Below are positions 55,364 through 63,320 of a stretch of DNA of 64,000 nucleotides, in pieces. The first letter of the stretch is position 1, and each line of letters begins with the position of its first letter. A program made the translations under genes and the position numbers. The DNA is taken from positions 5,127 through 69,126 of the forward strand of contig NZ_JYJF01000021.1 of assembly GCF_000955975.1 (NCBI RefSeq), in the 5' to 3' direction. The notes beneath the pieces are model-generated. The model had not been told where the DNA came from, did no database searches, and worked only from the letters and a program-made list of their open reading frames with translations. Source of the DNA: Saccharothrix sp. ST-888. Its GTDB lineage: Bacteria > Actinomycetota > Actinomycetes > Streptomycetales > Streptomycetaceae.

Positions 55364-55858
55364 ATGTCGATCGACATCGCCAACGAGTCCGGCTGGGACG
55401 TCGATGAGGAGTCCATCCTCGACGTCGCCCGATTCGCCCTCGACAAGATGCGGATCCACCCGCAGGCCGAACTCTCCGTCATCCTGGTGGACGGCGCCGC
55501 CATGGAGGAGCTGCACATCCAGTGGATGGACCTGCCCGGTCCCACCGATGTGATGTCCTTCCCGATGGACGAGCTGCGCCCCGGCAAGGAGGGCGAGGAG
55601 CTGCCGCAGGGCCTGCTCGGTGACATCGTGCTCTGCCCCGAGGTCGCCGAGAAGCAGGGCCTGGCGGCCCCCTCCAAGCACTCCATGGACGAGGAGCTCC
55701 AGCTGCTCACCGTCCACGGGGTGCTGCACGTGCTCGGGTACGACCACGAGGAGCCGGACGAGGAGCGCGAGATGTTCGCGCTGCAGAAGCGGATCCTGGA
55801 CGACTGGCGGTCCGGCCGCGGTCTCTCGGGGCTCTCCCCGGCACCGACCACCCACTGA
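55364..55858 (+). CDS. ybeY: Endoribonuclease YbeY
   Basis: YbeY is a zinc-dependent single-strand endoribonuclease for rRNA maturation and ribosome quality control. The 164-residue protein has the metal motif HGVLHVLGYDH with His118, His122 and His128. It lies in the operon phoH-ybeY-CNNM, with gaps of 14 and 13 bases. The start ATG is the only option in the gap after phoH. Confidence 0.96.
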   Translation: MSIDIANESGWDVDEESILDVARFALDKMRIHPQAELSVILVDGAAMEELHIQWMDLPGPTDVMSFPMDELRPGKEGEELPQGLLGDIVLCPEVAEKQGLAAPSKHSMDEELQLLTVHGVLHVLGYDHEEPDEEREMFALQKRILDDWRSGRGLSGLSPAPTTH

Positions 55859-55871
55859 GGGCCGGCCCGCT

Positions 55872-57194
55872 GTGAGTGGTGAGAGTACGAGCTTCCTGTT
55901 CGGCGCGCTGGCCCTGGTCGTCCTCGGCTGGCTGGCGGCCTGCGCGGAGGCCGGGATCTCCCGGATCTCCCGGTTCCGTGCGGAGGAGGCGGTCCGGGCC
56001 GGGCGGCGCGGCGCCGCCCGGCTGCTGACCCTGGCGAAGGACCCGATCCGCTACCTCAACCTGGCCACCCTGATCCGGGTGGCCAGCGAGATGGCGGCGG
56101 CGGTCCTGGTCACCGTGGTCTGTGTCCGGAACCTGCAGGAGACCTGGCAGGCGGTGCTGCTGGCGTTCGGCGTGATGGTGCTGGTCTCCTTCGTGGCGGT
56201 CGGCGTCTCGCCGCGCACCATCGGCCGCCAGCACCCGCTGACCACGGCCACCGCCTCGTCCTTCGTGCTGCTGCCGCTGGCCGGGATCCTCGGCCCGATT
56301 CCCCGGCTGCTGATCCTGCTCGGCAACGCGCTGACCCCCGGCAAGGGGTACAAGGAGGGGCCGTTCGCCTCCGAGGCCGAGCTGCGTGCGCTGGTCGACC
56401 TGGCCGAGAAGGACGACCTGATCGAGGACGAGGAGCGCCGGATGGTGCACTCGGTCTTCGAGCTGGGCGACACCATCGTCCGCGAGGTGATGGTGCCGCG
56501 TACCGACCTGGTGATGATCGAGCGCCACAAGACGGTCCGTCAGGCGCTCACCCTGGCACTGCGCTCCGGCTTCTCCCGGATCCCGGTGGTCGGCGACAAC
56601 GAGGACGACGTGGTCGGCATCGTCTACCTCAAGGACCTGGTCCGGCGCACCCACATCAACCGGGAGTCGGAGTCCGAGCCGGTCGGCAGCGTGCTGCGCC
56701 CGGCGGTCTTCGTCCCGGACTCCAAGCCTGCCGCCGACCTGCTGCGCGAGATGCAGCAGATGCGCTCGCACGTGGCGATCGTGATCGACGAGTACGGCGG
56801 CACGGCCGGACTGGTCACCATCGAGGACATCCTGGAGGAGATCGTCGGTGAGATCACCGACGAGTACGACCGGGAGATCGCGCCGGTTGAGGACCTCGGC
56901 GACGGGTCGTACCGGATCACCGCGCGGCTGCTGGTCGAGGACCTCGGCGAACTGTTCGGGATCGAGCTGGAGGACGAGGACGTCGAGACGGTCGGCGGGC
57001 TGCTGGCCAAGCACCTCGGACGGGTGCCGATCCCCGGCTCCTCGTGCGAGGTGCCGATGCCGGAGGAGGCGCCGGCCGAGCTGGCCGCGATCCGGCTGAC
57101 CGCCGAGAGCTCGGCCGGGCGCCGCAACCGGATCGGTACCGTGGTCGCCACGCCGCTGCGGCCGCAGGAGGTCGGCGGGGGCGACGGCGAGTAG
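55872..57194 (+). CDS. CNNM/CorC-type hemolysin-family membrane protein
   Basis: The 440-residue protein has a DUF21 membrane domain (about residues 1-190, FLFGALALVVLGWLAACAEAGISR), a CBS pair (about 205-335, IVREVMVPRTDLVMIERHKTVRQALTLAL and VAIVIDEYGGTAGLVTIEDILEEIVGEITDEYD) and a CorC/HlyC transporter-associated domain (about 345-425). Such proteins are linked to magnesium or cobalt efflux. GTG 55872 follows ybeY by 13 bases. A 21-bp tandem repeat overlaps its stop codon. Confidence 0.93.
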   Translation: MSGESTSFLFGALALVVLGWLAACAEAGISRISRFRAEEAVRAGRRGAARLLTLAKDPIRYLNLATLIRVASEMAAAVLVTVVCVRNLQETWQAVLLAFGVMVLVSFVAVGVSPRTIGRQHPLTTATASSFVLLPLAGILGPIPRLLILLGNALTPGKGYKEGPFASEAELRALVDLAEKDDLIEDEERRMVHSVFELGDTIVREVMVPRTDLVMIERHKTVRQALTLALRSGFSRIPVVGDNEDDVVGIVYLKDLVRRTHINRESESEPVGSVLRPAVFVPDSKPAADLLREMQQMRSHVAIVIDEYGGTAGLVTIEDILEEIVGEITDEYDREIAPVEDLGDGSYRITARLLVEDLGELFGIELEDEDVETVGGLLAKHLGRVPIPGSSCEVPMPEEAPAELAAIRLTAESSAGRRNRIGTVVATPLRPQEVGGGDGE

Positions 57195-57273
57195 CCTCTC
57201 CCGCGCCCCGAGCAGCCTCTCCCGCGCCCCGAGCGGCCGCTCCCGCGCCCCGAGCAGCCGCCCCCGGGCCCCG
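57190..57273 (+). repeat. Four tandem 21-bp repeats across the CNNM stop codon
   Basis: Four contiguous units (57190-57210, 57211-57231, 57232-57252, 57253-57273) of the form AGYRGCCBCYCCCGSGCCCCG run head to tail. Copy 1 includes the TAG stop. The copies differ at few positions. Confidence 0.9.
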
Positions 57274-57300
57274 GAGTGCACGGTCGGGACGGTGCACGAG

Positions 57301-57329
57301 TTGCCGGGGCGGGGGATGGCTCCGACGAT
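57301..57329 (+). promoter_or_regulatory. Promoter of the 88-residue protein gene
   Basis: TTGCCG (57301-57306), a 17-base spacer and GACGAT (57324-57329) precede the ATG by seven bases, giving a leaderless start. Confidence 0.5.
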
Positions 57330-57336
57330 GTGAGGC

Positions 57337-57603
57337 ATGACGCACCAATTGCGCGCGGAGTACGGTCCCGAGGGTCGGTCCGGTGCTATCAGGATGTGGC
57401 ACGTGGTACGGACCCCCGGCTCCACCGAGGCTCTGTGCGGCCGTGAGCTGGACGCCGACTCGGAGGCGAAGCCGGAGGAGGCGTGGGGGACCGGGCTGCG
57501 CTGCTGCCAGCAGTGCGGTTCGCTCTACCTGCACGAGGTCCCGTTCCACCCCGCCGACTGGCAGCGGTCGTCCGGCTGGGGCGGGTCGCCGGTCCAGGAG
57601 TAG
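57337..57603 (+). CDS. Hypothetical 88-residue Cys-containing protein
   Basis: The protein carries MWHVVRTPGSTEALCGREL and then LRCCQQCGSLYLHEVPFH, with four cysteines and nearby histidines that could bind zinc (CxxC plus CGREL). No membrane segment is visible. I do not recognise the family. It is a separate transcript after the CNNM gene. Confidence 0.72.
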   Translation: MTHQLRAEYGPEGRSGAIRMWHVVRTPGSTEALCGRELDADSEAKPEEAWGTGLRCCQQCGSLYLHEVPFHPADWQRSSGWGGSPVQE

Positions 57604-57699
57604 CGTGAAGACGGCGCGGACGCCGTCCGCGTGGGGAGGGCCGCCCGGCACCGGGCGGAGCAGAGCAGTGCCGCCTTGACCCGTGTGGTGGAGGTCACC

Positions 57700-58239
57700 A
57701 TGAAACTGCAAGACGAACTGCCCGTCGATCACAAGCTCGCGACGGTCTACCGGATCGGCGCGGGGCTGGGCGGAGTGTTCCTGCTGATCTTCGGCATCCT
57801 GGGGCTGCTGGATCACCCGGGCTTCCTGTCCACCCACGGCAACCGGATCGCCGGGCTGTCGACCAACGGTGCGCTGAGCATCCTGTCCGTGGTCGTGGGC
57901 CTGGTGCTGATCGCCGGGGCGGTGGTCGGAGGCATCTTCGCCTCCAACCTCAACATGATCGTCGGCACGCTGTTCATGCTGTCCGGTTTCTACGGTCTGA
58001 CCGTGCTCGGCCGGCCCGACGCCAACATCCTCGACTTCCGGATGTCCAACGTCCTGTTCGCCTTCATCTTCGGGATCGCCGTGCTCACCTTCGGGATGTA
58101 CGGCAGGGTGAGCAGCCATCTGCCGCAGGACAATCCGTACTGGCTCAAGCGCCGGGCCCGGGAGGCGGCCCTGCCGGGCGGACCGCCGACCCTGATCAAG
58201 GTGCTGAAGGCCGGTCCGTCCAACCCGATCGGCCACTGA
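57700..58239 (+). CDS. DUF4383-type membrane protein
   Basis: The 179-residue protein has four hydrophobic helices (IGAGLGGVFLLIFGILGLL, LSILSVVVGLVLIAGAVVGGIFAS, MIVGTLFMLSGFYGLTVL, VLFAFIFGIAVLTFGMYG) and a charged C-terminus. The motif KLQDELPVDHKLATVYRIGAGL near the start fits DUF4383. GGAGG lies five bases before the ATG. Function unknown. Confidence 0.8.
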   Translation: MKLQDELPVDHKLATVYRIGAGLGGVFLLIFGILGLLDHPGFLSTHGNRIAGLSTNGALSILSVVVGLVLIAGAVVGGIFASNLNMIVGTLFMLSGFYGLTVLGRPDANILDFRMSNVLFAFIFGIAVLTFGMYGRVSSHLPQDNPYWLKRRAREAALPGGPPTLIKVLKAGPSNPIGH

Positions 58240-58281
58240 GACTGGCCCCCATGTGCCGGGTCGGTCCGAGCGGGACGGGAA

Positions 58282-58321
58282 CGACGGTGGCCCGCAGGGA
58301 ACCCCCTGCGGGCCACTGTCG
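58282..58321. terminator. 18-bp bidirectional hairpin
   Basis: CGACGGTGGCCCGCAGGG pairs with CCCTGCGGGCCACTGTCG with one wobble pair and a four-base loop. It separates the convergent DUF4383 gene and MFS remnant. Confidence 0.7.
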
Positions 58322-58328
58322 TGTCCGG

Positions 58329-59300
58329 TCATGCCCGGCGCCGCAGGCCGAACCAGACCAGCAGGGCGATCGCGGCGACCACGGCCGCGTCCACGCCCAG
58401 GCCGAGCCGGACGCCGCCCAGGGTGGCGGTGGCGAAGCCGTCACCGGCCGCCCGCAGGGCGTCGCTGCGGGCTGCGGCGACCGCACTGAGCACGGGGATG
58501 CCGACGGTGATGCCGACCTGCTGGGTGCTGGTCACCAGGCCGGTGGCCAGGCCCTGCTCCTCGTCGGCCAGACCAGAGGTGGCGGTGATGCTGTACGCCA
58601 CGATCGCGAACAGGTGGCCGAAGCAGGCGACCGACCCGGCGACCATGACCAGCCAGGCACCGGCACCGCCGGTGCCCACGGCCAGCAGCACGGCGGTGAA
58701 CAGGGCCTGCACCGCCAGGCCGAGCACCAGGGTGCGGTGGGCGCCGAGACGGCCGGCCAGCTTCGGGGCCAGCACGCCGCCGGCCGCCGCCGCCAGGCCC
58801 ATCATCCCGAAGACCAGGCCGGGGGCGGCGAGCAGCACGCCGAGGCCCATCACCACGTTCAGCGCCATGGTGGAGCGCCAGCCGAGGCTGTCGGTCAGCA
58901 CACCACCGAGCAGCATGCCGGCGGTGAAGCCGAGCGAGAGCAGCAGCCCGGAGACGCCCAGTGCGCGGTCGCGCTCGGGGCCCTCGCGGAAGGTGGTGGT
59001 CAGCAGTGACATGCCGGACGGAACGATCATCGCCGCCGCCAGGCCCTGCAGCGCCCGGCCGGCCAGGAAGCCGGCCGGGTCCCAGGCCAGCGTGGCCAGC
59101 ACCGAGGCGGCGGTGAACAGCGTGAGGCCCGCCAGGAAGAGCCTGCGCCGCCCGTACAGGTCGGCGATCCGGCCGAACAGGAGCAGGAGGCCGCCGGACG
59201 GCAGGGCGAAGGCGGTGACGCCCCACTGGAGGTCCGCCGGTCCGAGCCCGAGGTCGGTGCCGATCTGGCAGGCCAACGCCGGGTATGTGGTCGCGCAGTT
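58329..59300 (-). pseudogene. MFS transporter remnant, truncated at the N-terminus and with an internal deletion
   Basis: The frame shows DHA2 transporter sequence from GTDLGLGPADLQWGVTAFALPSGGLLLLFGRIADLYGRRR to the C-terminus, but the first helix with its LDxTIVNVALP motif is missing. The joint lies near 59270-59300. A second gap is evident where LNVVMGLGVLLAAP jumps to GLVFGMMGLAAAAGGVLA, skipping the middle helices (about 170 residues). The reading frame remains open, which points to deletions rather than point decay. It meets a truncated regulator gene head to head at the joint. Not likely to transport. Confidence 0.78.
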
Positions 59301-59613
59301 CCGGCTCGCCGCCTCGGAGCGGCCCGGGGACACCGGCTACCAGGCGATCGTGGACGAACTGGCCGAGGTGAGCCCCGAGTTCGCGGAGATCTGGGCCAGG
59401 GGTGACGTCAAGGCCGGCGGGATGCTCCACAAGGAGATCGACCACCCCTCGGTCGGGCGGCTCTGTTTCGAGTCCACCCAGCTGCGGGTGCCCGAGCGGC
59501 CGGACCTGACCATCGTGCTGCACAACCCCGGGAAGGGCACGGACACCGCGGCGAAGCTGGAGTGGCTGGCCAGCCCCGAAGGGCGCCGGGAGATGATGCG
59601 ACCGGCCGGATAG
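59285..59613 (+). pseudogene. MmyB-like regulator, C-terminal remnant
   Basis: About 108 residues of a MmyB-like domain are seen (VVAQFRLAASERPGDTGYQAIVDELAEVSPEFAEIWARGDVKAG, then HKEIDHPSVGRLCFESTQLRVPERPDLTIVLHNPG). These correspond to the C-terminal half of an XRE/MmyB regulator like the one at 11610-12539. The helix-turn-helix part is missing. The joint with the MFS remnant lies at its 5' end, so one deletion removed the divergent promoter and both 5' ends. Confidence 0.75.
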
Positions 59614-59686
59614 TGAAAGGTCTTTGACGCATCGTCATCGACGGCGGAAGAGTGGTCCGGTCCGCAATGGTACGGAGGGATCCACG

Positions 59687-60688
59687 ATGAGCGTACGCAC
59701 CCTGGGCAGTCTGACCACCTCGCCGATCGGCTTCGGGGCGATGGTGCTCTCGCCGGGCATGTACGGCGAGATCGACGACCGGCGGGGGGAGACGGCGCTG
59801 CGGGCCGCCCTGGACGCCGGGGCCACCCTGATCGACACCGCCGACGGCTACGGCGCGGACGGCCACAACGAGCAGCTGGTCGGACGGGTGGTCGCCGGGC
59901 GCCGGGACGGGTTGGTGATCGCCACCAAGTTCGGCTTCCGGATCCCGGAGGGCGCCGAGGCACACCGCTTCCCGGTCAGCGCCGCCTTCGGAGAGCTGGC
60001 CGTGAACCTGGACCCGAAGTACGTCCGGGGCTACGCCGAGCAGTCGCTGCGCAACCTCGGCGTCGAGGCGATCGACCTGTACTACCCGCACTTCCCGGAC
60101 CCGCAGGTGCCGTTCGAGGAGACGGTCGGGGCGGTCGCCGAGCTGATCGGAGCCGGGCTGGTGCGGCAACTGGGCCTCTCCAACGTGACGGCGGAGCAGT
60201 TGCGGCTGGCCCATGCGGTGCATCCGGTGGCGGCGGTGCAGGTGCAGTGGTCGATGTGGCAGCCGGCCGATCCGGCGCTGCTGACCGCCGCCCGGGAGTT
60301 GGGCGTCGGTCTGGTCGCCTGGAGCCCGCTCGGCGGTGGCTTCCTCACCGGTACCGTGCAGCAGGTGGCCGAGGGCGACTTCCGGCGCAATCTGGAGCGC
60401 TTCGACGAGGCGAACCTGCGTGCCAACAACGACCGGTACGCCCCGGTGCGCGCGATCGCCGCCGAACTCGGCCTCACTCCGGGCCAGTTGGCGCTCGCCT
60501 GGCTGCTGCACCAGGACGCCCACGTGGTGCCGATCCCGGGCAGCCGGACCCCCGCGCACATCGCCGAGAACCTGGCCGCCGGTGAGGTCGAGCTGTCGGC
60601 GCAGGTGCTGGCCCGGATCACGGCGGCGCTGGAGGGCTTCGCCCCGGCCGGGCGCGGCGCCATCCTGGCCGAGGAGGGCGGCCGTTAG
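59687..60688 (+). CDS. Aldo/keto reductase
   Basis: The 333-residue protein has the AKR features GFGAMVLSPGMYG, DTADGYG (catalytic Tyr region), VIATKFGF (Lys), and LAWLLHQDAHVVPIPGSRTPAHIAENLAA near the C-terminus, where NADPH binds. The AKR Tyr and Lys are present; the usual YQHRxD motif reads YYPHFPDP. GGAGGG lies six bases before the ATG. Oxidises or reduces a carbonyl substrate with NADPH; substrate unknown. Confidence 0.92.
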   Translation: MSVRTLGSLTTSPIGFGAMVLSPGMYGEIDDRRGETALRAALDAGATLIDTADGYGADGHNEQLVGRVVAGRRDGLVIATKFGFRIPEGAEAHRFPVSAAFGELAVNLDPKYVRGYAEQSLRNLGVEAIDLYYPHFPDPQVPFEETVGAVAELIGAGLVRQLGLSNVTAEQLRLAHAVHPVAAVQVQWSMWQPADPALLTAARELGVGLVAWSPLGGGFLTGTVQQVAEGDFRRNLERFDEANLRANNDRYAPVRAIAAELGLTPGQLALAWLLHQDAHVVPIPGSRTPAHIAENLAAGEVELSAQVLARITAALEGFAPAGRGAILAEEGGR

Positions 60689-60758
60689 CCGGGCGGCGGG
60701 TCTTGGCCGGGCGGTGCCCGCCGGGTGGACGGCCGGGAGCGGCCGGGGCCTCGGCGCC

Positions 60759-60764
60759 TATGCT
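60759..60764 (+). promoter_or_regulatory. -10 hexamer of the cdd-like gene, leaderless type
   Basis: TATGCT ends seven bases before the ATG at 60772; no Shine-Dalgarno is present. Confidence 0.5.
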
Positions 60765-60771
60765 CAGCGGC

Positions 60772-61125
60772 ATGAGTGAGCTGATCGAGCTGGACCCCGA
60801 GGACAAGAAGATCATCACGCTGGCCCGTTCCGCGCGGGCCCGCAACGGCGTGGCGGAGGGGGCCGCCGTACGCGACGAGACCGGCCGGACCTATGTGGCC
60901 GGGACGGTCGCACTGGAATCGCTGAAGCTGAGTGCGCTGCAGACCGCCGTCGCGATGGCGGTGGCCAGCGGTGCCAAGAGCCTGGAGGCCGCCGCCGTGG
61001 TCTCCGAGGCCGCCGAGCCGGCCGAGTCCGACCTGTCCGCCGTGCGCGACCTGGGCGGCGCCGGGACCCCGGTCCTGCTGGCCGGGCCGGACGGTGCGCT
61101 GAAGATCGCCGTCGAGGCGCGCTGA
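60772..61125 (+). CDS. Degenerate cytidine deaminase-like protein
   Basis: The 117-residue protein fits the cytidine deaminase fold by its order of elements (IITLARSARARNGVAEGAAVRDETGRTYVAGTVALESLKLSALQTAVAMAVASGAKSLEAAAVVSE). The zinc ligands are gone: the position of C/H-A-E reads SALQ, and the PCxxC motif is absent (no Cys at all in the protein). It sits directly before era, where cdd lies in many bacteria. The protein is therefore a non-catalytic relative, perhaps kept for another role. Alternative: a different alpha/beta family in the cdd position, with lower likelihood. Confidence 0.75.
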   Translation: MSELIELDPEDKKIITLARSARARNGVAEGAAVRDETGRTYVAGTVALESLKLSALQTAVAMAVASGAKSLEAAAVVSEAAEPAESDLSAVRDLGGAGTPVLLAGPDGALKIAVEAR

Positions 61126-61155
61126 GGCCGGCCCTCGGACCGCCGCAGGGCGGAG

Positions 61156-61192
61156 GTGCGGGTACCCCCGGAAACCGCGGGGGTGCCCGCAC
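61156..61192 (+). terminator. 15-bp hairpin after the cdd-like gene
   Basis: GTGCGGGTACCCCCG pairs with CGGGGGTGCCCGCAC with one wobble pair and a seven-base loop, followed by TTTCC. Confidence 0.6.
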
Positions 61193-61243
61193 TTTCCGTT
61201 GCACCGTGCGCGGGTAGGGTGACAGCGATCGAGGGGGTGTGCG

Positions 61244-61399
61244 ATGGGGGCACTGGCGTTCTTCGCCGGACTGCTGCTCAGCGTGATGGGCATGGGCCGC
61301 TGGAAGGAGACCGGTTCGCCGTACTGGCTGGCCGGGTCGATCGCGATCTTCCTGCTGACCGTCATCGGCGCGTTCACCGGGGGCCGCAAATCCCGCTGA
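61244..61399 (+). CDS. Small membrane protein, 51 residues
   Basis: The reading frame encodes two hydrophobic helices (GALAFFAGLLLSVMGMG and GSIAIFLLTVIGAFTG) separated by a polar turn (RWKETGSPYWLA), with a basic tail GGRKSR. GAGGGGG lies about eight bases before the ATG and TAGGGT (61214-61219) could be the -10. Such mini-proteins are easily overlooked; no family was recognised. Confidence 0.65.
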   Translation: MGALAFFAGLLLSVMGMGRWKETGSPYWLAGSIAIFLLTVIGAFTGGRKSR

Positions 61400-61493
61400 C
61401 GGCGCGGGCCGGGTGTGCTGTCGGGGTGCCCGCTCGGGGCCTGCTCGGGTGCGGTGTCCGACGGCGCCCACGCGATCAGGGAGAATGGTGCGC

Positions 61494-62423
61494 ATGAGTG
61501 CCCCTTCATCCCCGTACCGCTCCGGGTTCGCGTGCTTCGTCGGACGTCCGAACGCGGGCAAGTCGACCCTGACCAACGCGCTGGTCGGGACGAAGGTCGC
61601 GATCACCTCCGACCGTCCGCAGACCACCCGGCACACCGTGCGCGGCATCGTGCACCGCCCGGACGCCCAGCTGGTGCTGGTCGACACCCCCGGTCTGCAC
61701 AAGCCCCGTACGCTGCTCGGCGAGCGGCTCAACGACCTGGTGCGCAGCACCTGGGCCGAGGTCGACGTGATCGGCTTCTGCCTGCCCGCCGACCAGAAGC
61801 TCGGGCCCGGCGACAAGTTCATCGCCAAGGAACTCGCCGAGATCAAGAAGACCCCCAAGGTCGCCATCGTCACCAAGACCGACCTGGTCGACTCCAAGCG
61901 GCTGGCCGAGCAGCTGATCGCCATCCACCAGCTCGGCATCGAGCTGGGCATCGAGTGGGCCGAGATCATCCCGGTCTCCGCGGTCGGCGACAAGCAGGTC
62001 GACCTGGTCGCCGAGCTGATCACCAAGCTGCTCCCCGAGGGCCAGCCGCTCTACCCGGACGGCGACCTCACCGACGAGCCCGAGCAGATCATGGTCGCCG
62101 AGCTGATCCGCGAGGCCGCCCTGGAAGGCGTCCGGGACGAGCTCCCGCACTCGCTCGCCGTGGTGGTCGAGGAGATGCTCCCGCGCGAGGGCCGCCCGGC
62201 GGACCGCCCGCTGCTGGACATCCACGCCAACGTCTACATCGAGCGCCAGAGCCAGAAGGCCATCGTGATCGGCGCCAAGGGCTCCCGCCTGAAGCACGTC
62301 GGCACCACCGCCCGCAAGCACATCGAGGCCCTCCTCGGGACCCCGGTCTACCTGGACCTGCACGTCAAGGTGGCCAAGGACTGGCAGCGTGACCCGAAGC
62401 AGCTGCGCAAGCTGGGCTTCTGA
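61494..62423 (+). CDS. era: GTPase Era
   Basis: Era is an essential GTPase for 16S rRNA processing and 30S assembly. The 309-residue protein has G1 GRPNAGKST (residues 17-25), G3 DTPG, G4 TKTD, and the C-terminal KH domain (IVIGAKGSRLKHVGTTARKHIEALLG). ATG 61494 is preferred; ATG 61485 in frame would add three residues. GAGAAT ends seven bases before the ATG, so a leaderless start is likely. Its neighbour, the cdd-like gene, keeps the ancestral cdd-era order with a mini-protein gene inserted between. Confidence 0.95.
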   Translation: MSAPSSPYRSGFACFVGRPNAGKSTLTNALVGTKVAITSDRPQTTRHTVRGIVHRPDAQLVLVDTPGLHKPRTLLGERLNDLVRSTWAEVDVIGFCLPADQKLGPGDKFIAKELAEIKKTPKVAIVTKTDLVDSKRLAEQLIAIHQLGIELGIEWAEIIPVSAVGDKQVDLVAELITKLLPEGQPLYPDGDLTDEPEQIMVAELIREAALEGVRDELPHSLAVVVEEMLPREGRPADRPLLDIHANVYIERQSQKAIVIGAKGSRLKHVGTTARKHIEALLGTPVYLDLHVKVAKDWQRDPKQLRKLGF

Positions 62424-62437
62424 CCCACCCGCCACCC

Positions 62438-62483
62438 CAGGGGCGCGGAGCACTGCTCGACCGAGCAGCGCCCCGCGCCCCTG
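62438..62483 (+). terminator. Compound hairpin after era
   Basis: CAGGGGCGCGG pairs with CCGCGCCCCTG outside an inner TGCTCG-AC-CGAGCA hairpin. Its CCCCGCGCCCCTG arm resembles the repeat at 5853. Confidence 0.65.
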
Positions 62484-62735
62484 CGCTCATCGGGCCGCGT
62501 ACGCGCCCAGCACGCGTTCGACCAGACCCCGGTCCGGCGGCTGCGGGTCGCCCCGCGCGTGTCCAATCCGGTTGGCACGGGGGTGAGTTCGGACCGGGTG
62601 CGGCCGGTGGTCGTGGTGATCCGGCGGGGGAGTGGATCGTGCTGCGGGTGCGGTATGGAGACGTAGGCTATCCATAATGGTTCGGCTGCCGTGGGGTGCT
62701 GCGGCCGGTTGCGGGGGAGCCGGGTGGAGGGGGCC

Positions 62736-62834
62736 GTGATCGGCACGGTGCTGGGCGATGCGCTGATGGCCACGCTGCGGCGGCTGACCCACGAGGACGC
62801 CTCGCACCGCACCTTCACCGACGATGCGCCGTAA
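62736..62834 (+). CDS. Possible 32-residue orphan reading frame
   Basis: The frame GTG to TAA reads VIGTVLGDALMATLRRLTHEDASHRTFTDDAP and is preceded by GGAGGGGG at about 62726-62733. A CATAAT -10-like hexamer (62674-62679) lies upstream. It has no long hydrophobic stretch. The rest of the 464-base gap (62484-62947) shows no convincing gene. This may be a small gene or a remnant. Confidence 0.3.
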   Translation: MIGTVLGDALMATLRRLTHEDASHRTFTDDAP

Positions 62835-62947
62835 GCCGGGCGGCACTCCCGGGGTGGGCGAGTGGCCACGCGAACGGGCAAACGGCGAAGTGGACTTGGA
62901 GCAGTCGGTCGGGCAGGGGGAGTGGAGCCCCGCGCCCTGATGCGGCG

Positions 62948-63250
62948 TCAGTGCCCCCCGGTGAGGCCGGGCTGGGCGGGCTGGGCGATGCCCTCGCGCA
63001 GGACCAGCGAGACCAGCTCGTGCTGGGCGTCGGTCAGTTTGGGATCCGCGCAGTAGACGGTCCGGCCGTCCACGGTGATCTCGTAGTGGAAGCCGTCCGG
63101 CACGCCGCACGAAGGGGTGCGCAGTCCACCCGCCACGGCCTCGCGGGCGAGGGCGTGGACGTGCGGCGCGTCGGGTCGGTCGGCGGTGTCCAACTCTGCG
63201 CGTTGGGTTCGGCCTGCCAGGCCGCCGGTCCTGGTCACCTGGATACGCAT
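62948..63250 (-). CDS. Emfourin-like inhibitor protein
   Basis: The 100-residue protein begins MRIQVTRTGGLAGRTQRAELDTAD and contains PDGFHYEITVDGRTVYCADPKLTDAQHELV, the pattern of emfourin, the small inhibitor of protealysin-type M4 peptidases. It lies 70 bases downstream of an M4 peptidase gene on the same strand, as expected for an inhibitor gene. No signal peptide is seen, so it acts inside the cell. The CACACT hexamer seven bases before its ATG suggests a possible own leaderless promoter. Confidence 0.85.
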   Translation of the reverse strand: MRIQVTRTGGLAGRTQRAELDTADRPDAPHVHALAREAVAGGLRTPSCGVPDGFHYEITVDGRTVYCADPKLTDAQHELVSLVLREGIAQPAQPGLTGGH

Positions 63251-63320
63251 GGTTGCAAGTGTGCTACGCACCGGTGGGATGTGCTGACTTTTCGCCGAGG
63301 ACGACGTTCTGCCGGGTGGT

